Shown: piece after piece, positions 1-5,973 of the stretch
Numbering within the stretch: the first letter of the stretch is position 1
Layout: every line of letters starts with the position of its first letter
Assembly (NCBI GenBank): GCA_002421825.1
Contig: DISR01000077.1
Coordinates: 10,893 to 26,553, forward strand
Source of the DNA: Thiobacillus sp. UBA6205
GTDB lineage: Bacteria; Pseudomonadota; Gammaproteobacteria; Burkholderiales; Thiobacillaceae
Length of the DNA stretch: 15,661 bases
Direction: 5' to 3'
The notes under the pieces: generated by a model
Seen by the model: the letters and a program-made list of their open reading frames with translations, nothing else
Told to the model about the DNA's origin: nothing
Database searches by the model: none
Position numbers and translations under genes: made by a program

Positions 1-152
1 ACCGCAAGGCCGGCATCCATGACCCGCAACTCGCGGAATTCCGCTGGCATCTGGAGGAACTGCGCGTGTCGTTTTTCGCACAAGAACTGAAAACGCCTTA
101 CCCGGTTTCGGCCAAGCGCCTTGAAAAACTGTGGGAGAGCGTCCAAGCTTGA
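1..152 (+). CDS. hrpA: ATP-dependent RNA helicase HrpA, C-terminal end (partial)
   Basis: The window opens inside a gene that reads in frame from base 3 to a TGA at 150-152, giving the last 49 residues. They include LEELRVSFFAQELKTPYPVS and then AKRLEKLW. This is the conserved tail of HrpA, at the end of the DUF3418 region, where the motif LEE(L/F)RVS-FAQ-LKTP-PVS is typical. HrpA is a large DEAH-box helicase of the cytoplasm, implicated in bacteria in mRNA processing and ribosome rescue. The helicase motifs lie upstream of the window and cannot be checked. The stop is followed directly by a palindromic repeat whose inner hairpin precedes a run of six T, so that repeat may end hrpA transcription. 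Confidence 0.85.
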   Translation, partial: RKAGIHDPQLAEFRWHLEELRVSFFAQELKTPYPVSAKRLEKLWESVQA

Positions 153-160
153 AAATGATT

Positions 161-334
161 AACCACGGGGAGCACGGGGGACACGGGGAAAGGCGAATCG
201 AAACAATAAAATCGTTTTACCGCAGAGTTCGCGGAGGACGCGGAGTTTTTTGATTTCATTCCTCCGCGAACTCCGCGGTTAATTCTGTTTTTTGACTTGG
301 TTTTCTATTGGGTTTCCCCGTGTCCCCCGTGGTT
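161..334. repeat. Nested palindromic repeat made of 9-nt units
   Basis: The gap between hrpA and the next gene is almost filled by two inverted repeats, one inside the other. The outer left arm (164-190) is three 9-mers: CACGGGGAG, CACGGGGGA, CACGGGGAA. The outer right arm (about 313-334), read on the minus strand, is two of them. The inner left arm (221-247) is CGCAGAGTT, CGCGGAGGA, CGCGGAGTT. The inner right arm (260-279), on the minus strand, is CGCGGAGTT, CGCGGAGGA. Inner arms 219-238 and 260-279 match at 19 of 20 positions around a 21-nt loop. T288-T293 follow the inner hairpin, so it could act as a terminator for hrpA. Similar 9-periodic CGCGGAG/CACGGGG elements recur in environmental proteobacterial genomes, from memory only. 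It contains no plausible gene. Confidence 0.85.
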
Positions 335-361
335 CAACAAGGTTTTAGAGTTTAGCTCTTC

Positions 362-919
362 ATGCAAGAAAAAGCTTTTAATTTGCCCAACGCCATTACC
401 GGCATCCGCCTCATGGGCGTGCCGGCCACGATCTGGTTCATGCTGGAGGGCCAGTGGGCGCTGGCGACCTGGATCTTCCTGGTCGCATCATTGACTGACG
501 GCCTCGATGGTTTTCTCGCGCGCAGGCTCAAGCAGACCACGGCCATCGGCGCGGCGCTCGATACCGTCACCGACAAGGCGCTGTCGCTGTCCGTGCTGGT
601 GGTGCTGCTGAGCTTCGAACTGTTGCCGGTGTGGGTTGCACTCGCCATCGTCGTTCGCGATGCGGTGATCGTGATCGGCGCGCTGGCCTATCGCGGCATG
701 GCCGGGCACCTGGAAATCCAGCCCACGCTGCTCGGCAAGACCAACACCTTTGCCGAGTTCGCCATGCTGGCGCTGGTGCTGGGCCATCAGGCCGGCATCG
801 TGCCGGGCGAAGCCTGGGTGTACCCGATGTTCTGGGTGGTGTTCGCCACGACCGTGGCGTCGGGCATTCAATACGTTTGGATCTGGGGCAACAAGGCCCG
901 GCAGAAGGGGACGGGCTAG
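362..919 (+). CDS. CDP-alcohol phosphatidyltransferase family membrane protein (PgsA-like)
   Basis: This 185-residue integral membrane enzyme should join a CDP-activated lipid to an alcohol, as in phosphatidylglycerol-phosphate synthase, at the inner membrane. The family signature DGxxAR-x8-GxxxDxxxD is intact: D49 G50 F L A53 R54, then G63, D67 and D71, with the extra upstream acid D46. These aspartates bind the catalytic metal ions. The N-terminus NLPNAITGIRL matches the PgsA-type start (NLPN-T--R). Hydrophobic stretches follow at about 33-45, 72-90, 95-110, 130-145 and 155-175. The ATG at 362 follows the palindromic repeat by 27 nt, and only a weak purine-rich stretch (TTTAGAG) precedes it. 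Which alcohol is used cannot be told from sequence. It is of normal PgsA length but divergent, so it may be a second family member beside a housekeeping pgsA. Confidence 0.88.
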   Translation: MQEKAFNLPNAITGIRLMGVPATIWFMLEGQWALATWIFLVASLTDGLDGFLARRLKQTTAIGAALDTVTDKALSLSVLVVLLSFELLPVWVALAIVVRDAVIVIGALAYRGMAGHLEIQPTLLGKTNTFAEFAMLALVLGHQAGIVPGEAWVYPMFWVVFATTVASGIQYVWIWGNKARQKGTG

Positions 920-1031
920 CACCGGCGCGGCCCGCATGGCCGGAGAGCCTGCGCAGCCTGTCCTGCCGGGCTTGCCGGGCGAAATCCGGCGTGCTTGCGC
1001 CGGCATGCCATGTGCGCCGGCCGGCAGCAGC

Positions 1032-1095
1032 AAAACAGGCGGCAGTGCGATTTTCACGATTCGGCCGCAGTTTGTCGGTCGTGGCCGCCTGTTTT
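1032..1095. repeat. 12-bp perfect inverted repeat in the 920-1157 intergenic region
   Basis: AAAACAGGCGGC (1032-1043) and its exact complement GCCGCCTGTTTT (1084-1095) flank a 40-nt spacer. The right arm ends in TTTT, so a transcript from the phosphatidyltransferase gene could fold into a GC-rich stem followed by U, although the loop is long for a classical terminator. The rest of 920-1157 is rich in CCGG-type short palindromes, for example GCCGG 974-978 with CCGGC 986-990. It shows no gene I can support. Confidence 0.5.
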
Positions 1096-1142
1096 ATGAA
1101 TACGCTAACGGAATTCCGGCAGCCAAAAACCGATAACTGAAT

Positions 1143-1148
1143 TAAAAT
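1143..1148 (+). promoter_or_regulatory. Probable -10 element of the tRNA-Arg promoter
   Basis: TAAAAT lies 9 nt before the mature tRNA 5' end and is followed by the GC-only stretch GCGCGCC. A GC-rich discriminator of this sort is typical of stable-RNA promoters under stringent control. I find no good -35 hexamer 16-18 nt upstream, so the call rests on the -10 and its position. Confidence 0.45.
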
Positions 1149-1157
1149 GCGCGCCTT

Positions 1158-1233
1158 GCCCCCGTAGCTCAGTGGATAGAGCATCCCCCTCCTAAGGGGA
1201 GGGTCACACGTTCGATTCGTGTCGGGGGCGCCA
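1158..1233 (+). tRNA. tRNA-Arg (anticodon CCU), reads AGG
   Basis: A 76-nt cloverleaf can be folded by eye. The acceptor stem is GCCCCCG (1158-1164) with CGGGGGC (1223-1229), followed by discriminator G1230 and an encoded CCA (1231-1233). The D arm contains the usual AGCTCAGTGGATAGAGC. The anticodon stem is TCCCC (1184-1188) with GGGGA (1196-1200) around the loop CTCCTAA, placing anticodon CCT at 1191-1193. The T arm contains TTCGATT. The tRNA serves the rare Arg codon AGG. It ends only 5 nt before the stop codon of the convergent dehydrogenase gene, with no terminator between them. tRNA-Arg genes are frequent integration sites, but no integrase or duplicated 3' end is visible here. Confidence 0.97.
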
Positions 1234-1238
1234 TCAAT

Positions 1239-2330
1239 TCAATTGTTACCGGCGCCTGCATAGCTCACGCGATGGATGAGGCCGGCGTGGTCATCCGCGA
1301 TAAGCAGGCTGCCATCCCGCATTACCAGCACGTCGGCGGGCCTGCCCAGGGTCCGCTGCGATTTCAGCCAGCCGCTGGCAAAGGGGCGGTAGTCGATCAC
1401 CCGGTTGCCTTCCAGTTTCGCGACCATGACGCGGTAGCCGGTCTTGCGGCTGCGGTTCCACGAGCCGTGCTCGGCCACGAAAATCGCGTTGCGGTATTCC
1501 GCGGGAAACATCGAGCCGGTGTAAAAGCGCATGCCCAGGGCAGCCACGTGCGCGCCAAGATTCAGCGCCGGCGGCGTGAATTCGCTGCAGGGGCGGCGGT
1601 TGAATTCGGGGTCAACCAGGCTGCCGCCATGGCAGTAGGGATAGCCGAAATGCTGACCGGGCCGCGACAGGCGGTTGAGTTCGTCGGGCGGCGCATCATC
1701 GCCCAGCCAGTCGCGTCCGTTGTCGGTGAACCAAAGCTCGCCCGAAACCGGATGCCAGTCGAAGCCGACGCTGTTTCTCACCCCCCGCGCCACGGTTTCG
1801 ATCCGCCCGCTTTTGACATCCAGGCGCGTGATGCCGGCATAGCGATCCGGGTCGGGCGCGCAGATGTTGCAGGGTGCGCCGACCGGGACATAGAGCTTGC
1901 CGTCGGGGCCGAAGGCGATGAATTTCCAGCCGTGGTGGGTCTCGCTGGGATAGCGGTCGGTGACGATTTCGGGCGCGGGCGGATTGGCAAGGCGCGACTC
2001 GATGCCGCGCAGGCGCAAAATGCGGCTGACGGCGGAGATGTAGAGGTCGCCGTCCCTGAATGCCACGCCGGCCGGCATGTCGAGCCCGGCGGCAATGATG
2101 CGCGGCTTGCCCGGACGGTTGTTGACGAGCGGAATGGCGACGACCCGCCCGGCCGAGCGGCTGCCCACGAACAGGGTCTGCCTGCCGAGCGCCATCTGCC
2201 GCGCATTGTCGACCCTGGCGAAGACTTCGATGGCAAAGCCGGGCGGCAGGCGGATGGGGGGCGGCCCCGAGCTCGCCGCGGAGGCGATGAGCGGGCAGAG
2301 CGCAGCCAGCAGGGCCAGCCCGCGCTTCAT
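1239..2330 (-). CDS. Secreted PQQ-dependent sugar dehydrogenase / L-sorbosone dehydrogenase-like beta-propeller
   Basis: The 363-residue protein begins with an export signal (MKRGLALLAALCPLIASAAS) and should be periplasmic. The rest is a six-bladed propeller of the soluble glucose/sorbosone dehydrogenase type. Visible family blocks are HHGWKFIAFGPDGKLYV (132-148), RNSVGFDWHP (185-194), GELWFTDNGRDWLGDD (197-212), FGYPYCHGG (228-236), AEHGSWNRS (286-294) and GRPADVLVMRDGSLLIADD (329-347). In this family a histidine, matching H132 or H133, serves catalysis beside PQQ. Cysteines C154 and C157 (PCNIC) add a CxxC not needed for PQQ chemistry. The ATG at 2330 is chosen because it starts the signal peptide and overlaps the upstream stop as ATGA (2327-2330). 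The substrate is unknown, and many such proteins are annotated by fold only. Confidence 0.85.
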   Translation of the reverse strand: MKRGLALLAALCPLIASAASSGPPPIRLPPGFAIEVFARVDNARQMALGRQTLFVGSRSAGRVVAIPLVNNRPGKPRIIAAGLDMPAGVAFRDGDLYISAVSRILRLRGIESRLANPPAPEIVTDRYPSETHHGWKFIAFGPDGKLYVPVGAPCNICAPDPDRYAGITRLDVKSGRIETVARGVRNSVGFDWHPVSGELWFTDNGRDWLGDDAPPDELNRLSRPGQHFGYPYCHGGSLVDPEFNRRPCSEFTPPALNLGAHVAALGMRFYTGSMFPAEYRNAIFVAEHGSWNRSRKTGYRVMVAKLEGNRVIDYRPFASGWLKSQRTLGRPADVLVMRDGSLLIADDHAGLIHRVSYAGAGNN

Positions 2331-2935
2331 GGCCGATTCTTCCCGCGCTGCCGAGACTGCTGCAGGGCCTTGCGCAGCGCGTTCAATTCCTTGCGGTAGG
2401 CCTCGCCGTCGCCGTAATCCACGAACTGGCCGTAGTGCGAGTGCGCCTGCAAGAGGCGGCGCGCGTGGCGGATCGGGCACCAGTACTGTTCGGTGCGCGC
2501 AATGATCTCCCTGACATAGGCCGCCAGGCCGTTGGCGTAGGAGCAGTAGCTGCAATGGAACTTCTCGATGGCGTTGAGGTAGGCCAGGTGGCGGCGGTCG
2601 AAGGCCATGAAATCCTGGCGGCGCACCTTTTCGATCCGGTAGAGCGGAAAGCAGAGCGCCTGGTAGAGGGTGACGGCCAGGTCCACCAGCAAAAGCGGGA
2701 CGACCATGCCGTAGATGACCGGCGCCGTGACGATGTTGCGCAGTTCCGCGCGGCGAAGGTATTCCACCAGCCCGATTTTGAAGCGGCGCTGACGCTGCAG
2801 GATTTCGCGCTCGAAGCGCACGCGGTGATGCTCGAAGCGCACGTGCAAGGCTTCGCGGCGGCTTTCCAGTTCGATTTCGAGTTCGGCTTCCAGCGCGCGG
2901 ATGCGCTGGAGGATTTCTTCCACTTTGGGGTTCAT
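2327..2935 (-). CDS. Conserved membrane protein with CxxC...C cluster, function unknown
   Basis: The 202-residue protein has three parts. Residues 1-60 are a strongly charged, probably coiled-coil helix (repeated E, R, L). Residues 68-97 are a hydrophobic segment (NIVTAPVIYGMVVPLLLVDL and onward) that should cross or dip into the membrane. Residues 105-202 are a soluble tail holding the striking motif HCSYCSYANGLAAYVRE (127-143) and RTEQYWCPIRHARR (147-160). C128, C131 and C153, with H127, H157 or H165/H167, could bind a metal or haem-type cofactor. That is inference. I recall similar unnamed proteins in other betaproteobacteria with the same Cys motifs, but no functional name. Its stop overlaps the start of the PQQ-dehydrogenase-like gene by ATGA, so the two are probably translated together. 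It lies 52 nt after the preceding AF1514-like gene. Confidence 0.8.
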   Translation of the reverse strand: MNPKVEEILQRIRALEAELEIELESRREALHVRFEHHRVRFEREILQRQRRFKIGLVEYLRRAELRNIVTAPVIYGMVVPLLLVDLAVTLYQALCFPLYRIEKVRRQDFMAFDRRHLAYLNAIEKFHCSYCSYANGLAAYVREIIARTEQYWCPIRHARRLLQAHSHYGQFVDYGDGEAYRKELNALRKALQQSRQRGKNRP

Positions 2936-2987
2936 GGCAGGCCTGTTGTTTGTCTTGCGTCTGCCATGCTACGCCAGCCTGCGGCTG

Positions 2988-3317
2988 CTACGTGCTCCAG
3001 GCGTCGCGGTAGAAGAATACGAAGCGGCCGCCTTCGATGTCGATCATCAGGCTGGCGCCGTGGTTGAGCCCGTAGTCCACATAGCCCGGCGTGGCGGAGT
3101 CGCGGTGGCATTCGCTCACGTGCTGGGGCGCCTCGAAGTCGCGGTCGCGGTCGTACCACGACAGCAGCATCGGCGCTTCCAGGCGCGCGGCCGCCTCGTC
3201 CTGCGCGAGTTGCATGGCCTGCCGGTAGTCGGCGAGCGCCGGCTGCGGCTGCAGTTCAAGCACGTCCACCCCGGAGAAGTCGGGCTTGGCAGGCAGCGGG
3301 CAGAGTGTTTCACTCAT
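2988..3317 (-). CDS. Small AF1514-like protein of unknown function
   Basis: This is a 109-residue soluble protein without signal peptide or membrane segment. Residues 49-57 (PMLLSWYDR), P64, C70 and the C-terminal strand GRFVFFYRD (97-105) resemble the AF1514 family (DUF5619), in which an LSW(Y/F)D block is followed by a Cys-containing turn and a final VF-Y strand. The assignment is from memory of that pattern and is moderate. No activity is known for the family. The ATG at 3317 is chosen because an AGAGGA Shine-Dalgarno sequence (3329-3334) precedes it by 11 nt and overlaps the YbaK stop codon. That points to coupled expression with the deacylase gene upstream. Confidence 0.7.
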   Translation of the reverse strand: MSETLCPLPAKPDFSGVDVLELQPQPALADYRQAMQLAQDEAAARLEAPMLLSWYDRDRDFEAPQHVSECHRDSATPGYVDYGLNHGASLMIDIEGGRFVFFYRDAWST

Positions 3318-3333
3318 CGGCGCAAAAATCCTC

Positions 3334-3813
3334 TCAGTGCTGCGCGCGCGGCTGGCAGAAATGGCAGTGCGGCGCGTCGCCGAACAGGTCCCACAGATAC
3401 TTGGTTTCCACATGCACCAGGCGCTCGTGGTCGCCGGCCTCGAGATAGATGTCGGGCTGGGCCATCAGCGCGTCGTCCCAGATCATTTCCACGCCCCATG
3501 CCTGCGGCAGCCCCGGAATCACGCCGGGATCGCAGCCCGGGAACAATTCTTCCACGCGCTTTTCCTCGGCCAGGCTGAACTCCTGCCCATGGTCCAGACC
3601 CAGCCTGCCAAGATGCACTTCCTGGTCGGCCGGGATCATTGCCACCATCAGGCAATGGTCGCCTTCGAGCAGCACGCCCTTCGCCAGGCGGTCTGAGTCG
3701 ACATGCGCGGAACGCGCGGTGGCAAGACTGGTCTGGGTATGCGGATGGGCGACGACGTCGAATGGAATCATGTGTTCGTCGAGAAAACGCTCGATCCTGT
3801 GCAACGCATTCAT
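3334..3813 (-). CDS. YbaK/EbsC-family aminoacyl-tRNA deacylase-like protein
   Basis: This is a 159-residue cytoplasmic protein of the YbaK/ProX editing fold, whose members hydrolyse mischarged aminoacyl-tRNA. The core block SDRLAKGVLLEGD (40-52) carries K45, matching the conserved active-site lysine of YbaK, and VHLGRLGLDHG (66-76) follows. Family length is about 155-160 residues. This is a divergent branch: the usual C-terminal glycine-rich loop is replaced by PQAWGVEMIWDD and DIYLEAGDHERLVHVET. It ends in HCHFCQ, with C150 and C153 as a possible metal or redox pair. Start 3813 is favoured over 3834 because AAGGAG (3820-3825, minus strand) sits 6 nt before it. It leads the minus-strand group that runs to 1239, and its amino-acid specificity cannot be told. 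Confidence 0.82.
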   Translation of the reverse strand: MNALHRIERFLDEHMIPFDVVAHPHTQTSLATARSAHVDSDRLAKGVLLEGDHCLMVAMIPADQEVHLGRLGLDHGQEFSLAEEKRVEELFPGCDPGVIPGLPQAWGVEMIWDDALMAQPDIYLEAGDHERLVHVETKYLWDLFGDAPHCHFCQPRAQH

Positions 3814-3826
3814 GATTGTCTCCTTG

Positions 3827-3856
3827 TTGGCCAAAGTTGATGAATTTCACTATAGT
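3827..3856 (+). promoter_or_regulatory. Possible sigma-70 promoter for the pirin gene
   Basis: TTGGCC (3827-3832) and TATAGT (3851-3856) are separated by 18 nt. The -10 matches consensus at five of six positions, and the -35 at four. It lies in the 73-nt gap between the divergent ybaK-like and pirin genes, 30 nt before the pirin start. Confidence 0.35.
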
Positions 3857-3886
3857 TCAGGACTCGGCCGCAGGAAGGACGACTTT

Positions 3887-4741
3887 ATGATTCGCCCCAT
3901 AGAGAAGCTGGTTCGCGCCGTTGACGTCACCGAAGGCGCCGGCGTCACCGTGCACCGCACCATTGGCACGCCGGCGCTGAAGAACCTCGACCCCTTCCTC
4001 ATGCTCGACCATTTCGGCAGCAGCGACCCCGATCAGTACATCGCCGGCTTTCCGCCGCATCCGCACCGCGGTTTCATTACCTTCACCTACATGCTGGACG
4101 GCCACATGGAGCACCAGGACAGCATGGGCAACCGCGGCGACCTGCGCTCGGGCGGGGCGCAGTGGATGAAGGCGGCGAGCGGGGTGATCCATTCCGAGAT
4201 GCCCAGGCAGACCGACGGGCTCATGCGCGGTTTCCAGCTCTGGATCAATTTGCCGGCCGCGGAAAAAATGTCCGATCCCGCCTACCAGGAATTCTCGCCA
4301 GAAGCGATCCCGGAAGTGCGACAGGGGCCGCTCAAGGTCCGGTTGCTGGCGGGCGAATACTCCGGAATGCGCGGCGTCATCGCGGATCCCAACACGGATA
4401 TGCATTACTTCGATGTCGAACTGGAGGCGGGCGCCGAGTTCGCGCTGCCGCTGGCTGGCGACTATGCGGCATTTGTCTATGTGTACGAGGGTAGTGCGAC
4501 TGCCGGCGGCAGCGAACTGCCGCAGCACAGCCTGGCGGTGCTGGGCGAGGGCGATGAGGTTCGCGTGGCCGCCGGCTCGAATGGTGCACGCTTCATCTGC
4601 GTGGCGGGCAAACCCATCGGCGAGGCGGTAGTACAGCACGGCCCCTTCGTGATGAACACGCGCGAAGAGATCGAACTGGCCTTTCGCGAATACCAGAACG
4701 GCCAGCTGGTGAAGAAAAAAGCCCAGATGACGGGCGGGTAG
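3887..4741 (+). CDS. Pirin family bicupin protein
   Basis: This is a 284-residue cytoplasmic two-cupin protein. The N-terminal cupin has the pirin pattern: LDPFLMLDHFG (34-44), FPPHPHRGF (55-63) and GGAQWMKAASGVIHSE (89-104). The four metal ligands of human pirin are all present, as H58, H60, H102 and E104, so an Fe-binding site should be intact. Pirins include quercetin dioxygenases and redox-responsive regulators of other proteins, and the family alone does not tell which. The C-terminal half (about 170-270) is the second, ligand-poor cupin (VELEAGAEFALPL and onward). The ATG at 3887 is preceded by AGGAAGG (3872-3878) at 8 nt, and the conserved pirin N-terminus begins right there. It diverges from the YbaK-like gene and converges on the gene ending at 4865 across a heptamer repeat. 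Confidence 0.93.
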   Translation: MIRPIEKLVRAVDVTEGAGVTVHRTIGTPALKNLDPFLMLDHFGSSDPDQYIAGFPPHPHRGFITFTYMLDGHMEHQDSMGNRGDLRSGGAQWMKAASGVIHSEMPRQTDGLMRGFQLWINLPAAEKMSDPAYQEFSPEAIPEVRQGPLKVRLLAGEYSGMRGVIADPNTDMHYFDVELEAGAEFALPLAGDYAAFVYVYEGSATAGGSELPQHSLAVLGEGDEVRVAAGSNGARFICVAGKPIGEAVVQHGPFVMNTREEIELAFREYQNGQLVKKKAQMTGG

Positions 4742-4744
4742 AAA

Positions 4745-4803
4745 GGCAAGGCAAAAGGCAAAAGGCAAAAGGCAAAAGGCAAAAGGCAAAAGGCAAAAGG
4801 CAA
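4745..4803 (+). repeat. Tandem heptamer array (GGCAAAA)7
   Basis: Seven perfect copies of GGCAAAA fill 4750-4798, with partial units GGCAA on both sides (4745-4749 and 4799-4803). The array starts 3 nt after the pirin stop codon. On the minus strand a frame through it reads as repeats of LLPFAFC, which would be a spurious protein. Confidence 0.95.
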
Positions 4804-4824
4804 CCCCCTGTGCACCGGGTTTCA

Positions 4825-4859
4825 TTTTTGAATTTTGCTTTTTGATTTTTGCCTTTTGA
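4825..4859 (-). repeat. Diverged inverted heptamer array facing the GGCAAAA array
   Basis: Five 7-nt units follow in the opposite orientation: TTTTTGA, ATTTTGC, TTTTTGA, TTTTTGC, CTTTTGA. On the minus strand they read as (T/G)CAAAAN, the same unit as the first array after drift. The two arrays can pair across a 21-nt spacer (4804-4824) and so form a long imperfect hairpin with T-rich ends between two convergent genes. It may serve as a bidirectional terminator, by inference. Confidence 0.8.
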
Positions 4860-4864
4860 TTTCT

Positions 4865-5320
4865 CTAAACCAGTTTGCCCAGCACATAGCCGATGACGAT
4901 GCCGATGATGAGTGAGATGGTCAGGCCGCGGTAGGTGAGCACGTCCCTGGAATAGCCGCGGCGGATGGCGACGTAGGCGACCAGATAGCCGACGGCATTG
5001 AGCAGCCAGATGAAGCCGATCGACAGCACTTTCACGACCAGCGGCCCGATCACCGGCACCAGCGCGATGACGCCCACCAGCCAGGCGAAGGCATTGGACA
5101 GGATGCCGATCAGCACCACGCTGCCGGCGATCACGCGATGGTCGATATTGAAATGCAGCCCCAGCCAGACCAGCGCCCCGATGCCGAGCCACAGCGGCAG
5201 CATGATTTTCCAGTTGCGCCACCAGGGCGTCAGCGGACAGGTCTCGAGCTCTGGGGCGCCGGATCCGGAAGCGCCTCCCAACGGAGGCGGCGGCAGCTTG
5301 TGCGGATCGGACGGCGCCAT
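4865..5320 (-). CDS. Small multi-pass inner-membrane protein, unknown function
   Basis: This is a 151-residue protein not assigned to a family. A proline- and glycine-rich soluble N-terminus (1-35) precedes about four hydrophobic segments: 38-57, 64-95, 97-118 and 133-151. The last runs to the C-terminus (LTISLIIGIVIGYVLGKLV), and a basic loop (IRRGYSRD, 119-126) sits before it. The ATG at 5320 is 8 nt downstream of the lipoprotein stop. An earlier ATG at 5380 would overlap that gene by 52 nt and add a poorly hydrophobic leader, so it is less likely. It is the last gene of the dgcZ-like group and ends beside the heptamer arrays, which may terminate transcription. Confidence 0.75.
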   Translation of the reverse strand: MAPSDPHKLPPPPLGGASGSGAPELETCPLTPWWRNWKIMLPLWLGIGALVWLGLHFNIDHRVIAGSVVLIGILSNAFAWLVGVIALVPVIGPLVVKVLSIGFIWLLNAVGYLVAYVAIRRGYSRDVLTYRGLTISLIIGIVIGYVLGKLV

Positions 5321-5328
5321 GCCCGTGT

Positions 5329-5946
5329 TCACAGGCCGGGCGAATGTGTCTGGCAGGATTGATTGTCGGGCAGGACGCATTCACCGGCCGCGACACGGCT
5401 GACGATGATCTGGTCAAGCAGCCTGGCCAGGCCCGCCGGGGTTGCCCAGCCGGCGCTGGGGATCGACTTGAATGGCCCCAGCCCGGCGACGAGGTTTTGC
5501 ACTTCCACGGCGCAAAACAGGGGAGGCGTAGGGCCGGCGGCGGCCATGCGCGCATCGAGCGCCGCAAAATCGGCAGGCGCCATCTTGAATCGGTAGATCA
5601 GGATCTTGTCGCCGTCTTCTTTCTGGTGTTCGACGTAATCGGCCAGGCTGGGGCCGGCCCAGTTCTCGTCCATGGAGCGTGTTCCGACATAGCTGCCGGC
5701 CGGGTCGTTCAGCCGCGCTCCGGCAAAGATGCCGGCATGGGTGCCGGGCACCGCATTGTTGTTGATGATGATGACCGCTTCGTTCGCGGCCGGCTCCGCC
5801 AGCCTGGTTGTGCCGCCCTTGGCCGTGACGGCGAGGGGGGCGGTGCGGACCACCGAGGAGGGGCTGCATCCCGCGAGCAGGAAGACCAGCAGAGCGGCAA
5901 CAGGGGTCAGGAAGGCGGGAGATCGGGGCAGGTTTTGATCAGGCAT
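5329..5946 (-). CDS. Lipoprotein, possible permuted papain-like (YiiX/NlpC-P60-type) fold
   Basis: This is a 205-residue protein with a lipoprotein signal. Hydrophobic residues 15-24 are followed by LLAGC, so C27 should be acylated and anchored in the envelope. The mature part holds VIIINNNAVPGTHAGIF (58-74), DPAGSY (81-86) and PLFCAVEVQNLVAGLGPF (142-159), then TPAGLARLL (169-177). Permuted papain-like proteins have a histidine in an H(A/V)GI strand near the start, a Cys later at a helix start, and a closing TP--L---L. H70 and C145 fit that order, so a hydrolase or peptidase-like fold is possible. This is inference, and the third polar residue is not identified. C190 and C198 may form a disulfide. 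It lies 27 nt after the diguanylate cyclase gene and 8 nt before the membrane-protein gene. Confidence 0.72.
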   Translation of the reverse strand: MPDQNLPRSPAFLTPVAALLVFLLAGCSPSSVVRTAPLAVTAKGGTTRLAEPAANEAVIIINNNAVPGTHAGIFAGARLNDPAGSYVGTRSMDENWAGPSLADYVEHQKEDGDKILIYRFKMAPADFAALDARMAAAGPTPPLFCAVEVQNLVAGLGPFKSIPSAGWATPAGLARLLDQIIVSRVAAGECVLPDNQSCQTHSPGL

Positions 5947-5973
5947 GGGTCTTGTGTTCGGCTACAGAAAATT

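Noticed and set aside
1158..1233. tRNA-Arg as attachment site of an integrated island
   Set aside because: No integrase next to it and no second copy of the tRNA 3' end noticed in the window. The following genes look chromosomal.
1272..2399. Plus-strand open frame of 375 codons opposite the sorbosone-dehydrogenase-like gene
   Set aside because: The minus strand carries clear family motifs and a signal peptide. The plus frame has no recognisable domain and no ribosome site.
4750..4798. CRISPR-like direct repeats
   Set aside because: The units are 7 nt with no spacers between them, so this is a simple tandem repeat and not a CRISPR array. No cas gene is present.
3857..4825. Minus-strand open frame of 322 codons opposite pirin
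   Set aside because: Pirin on the plus strand has all metal ligands. The minus frame starts inside the heptamer array and its LPFAFCL repeats are the array translated.
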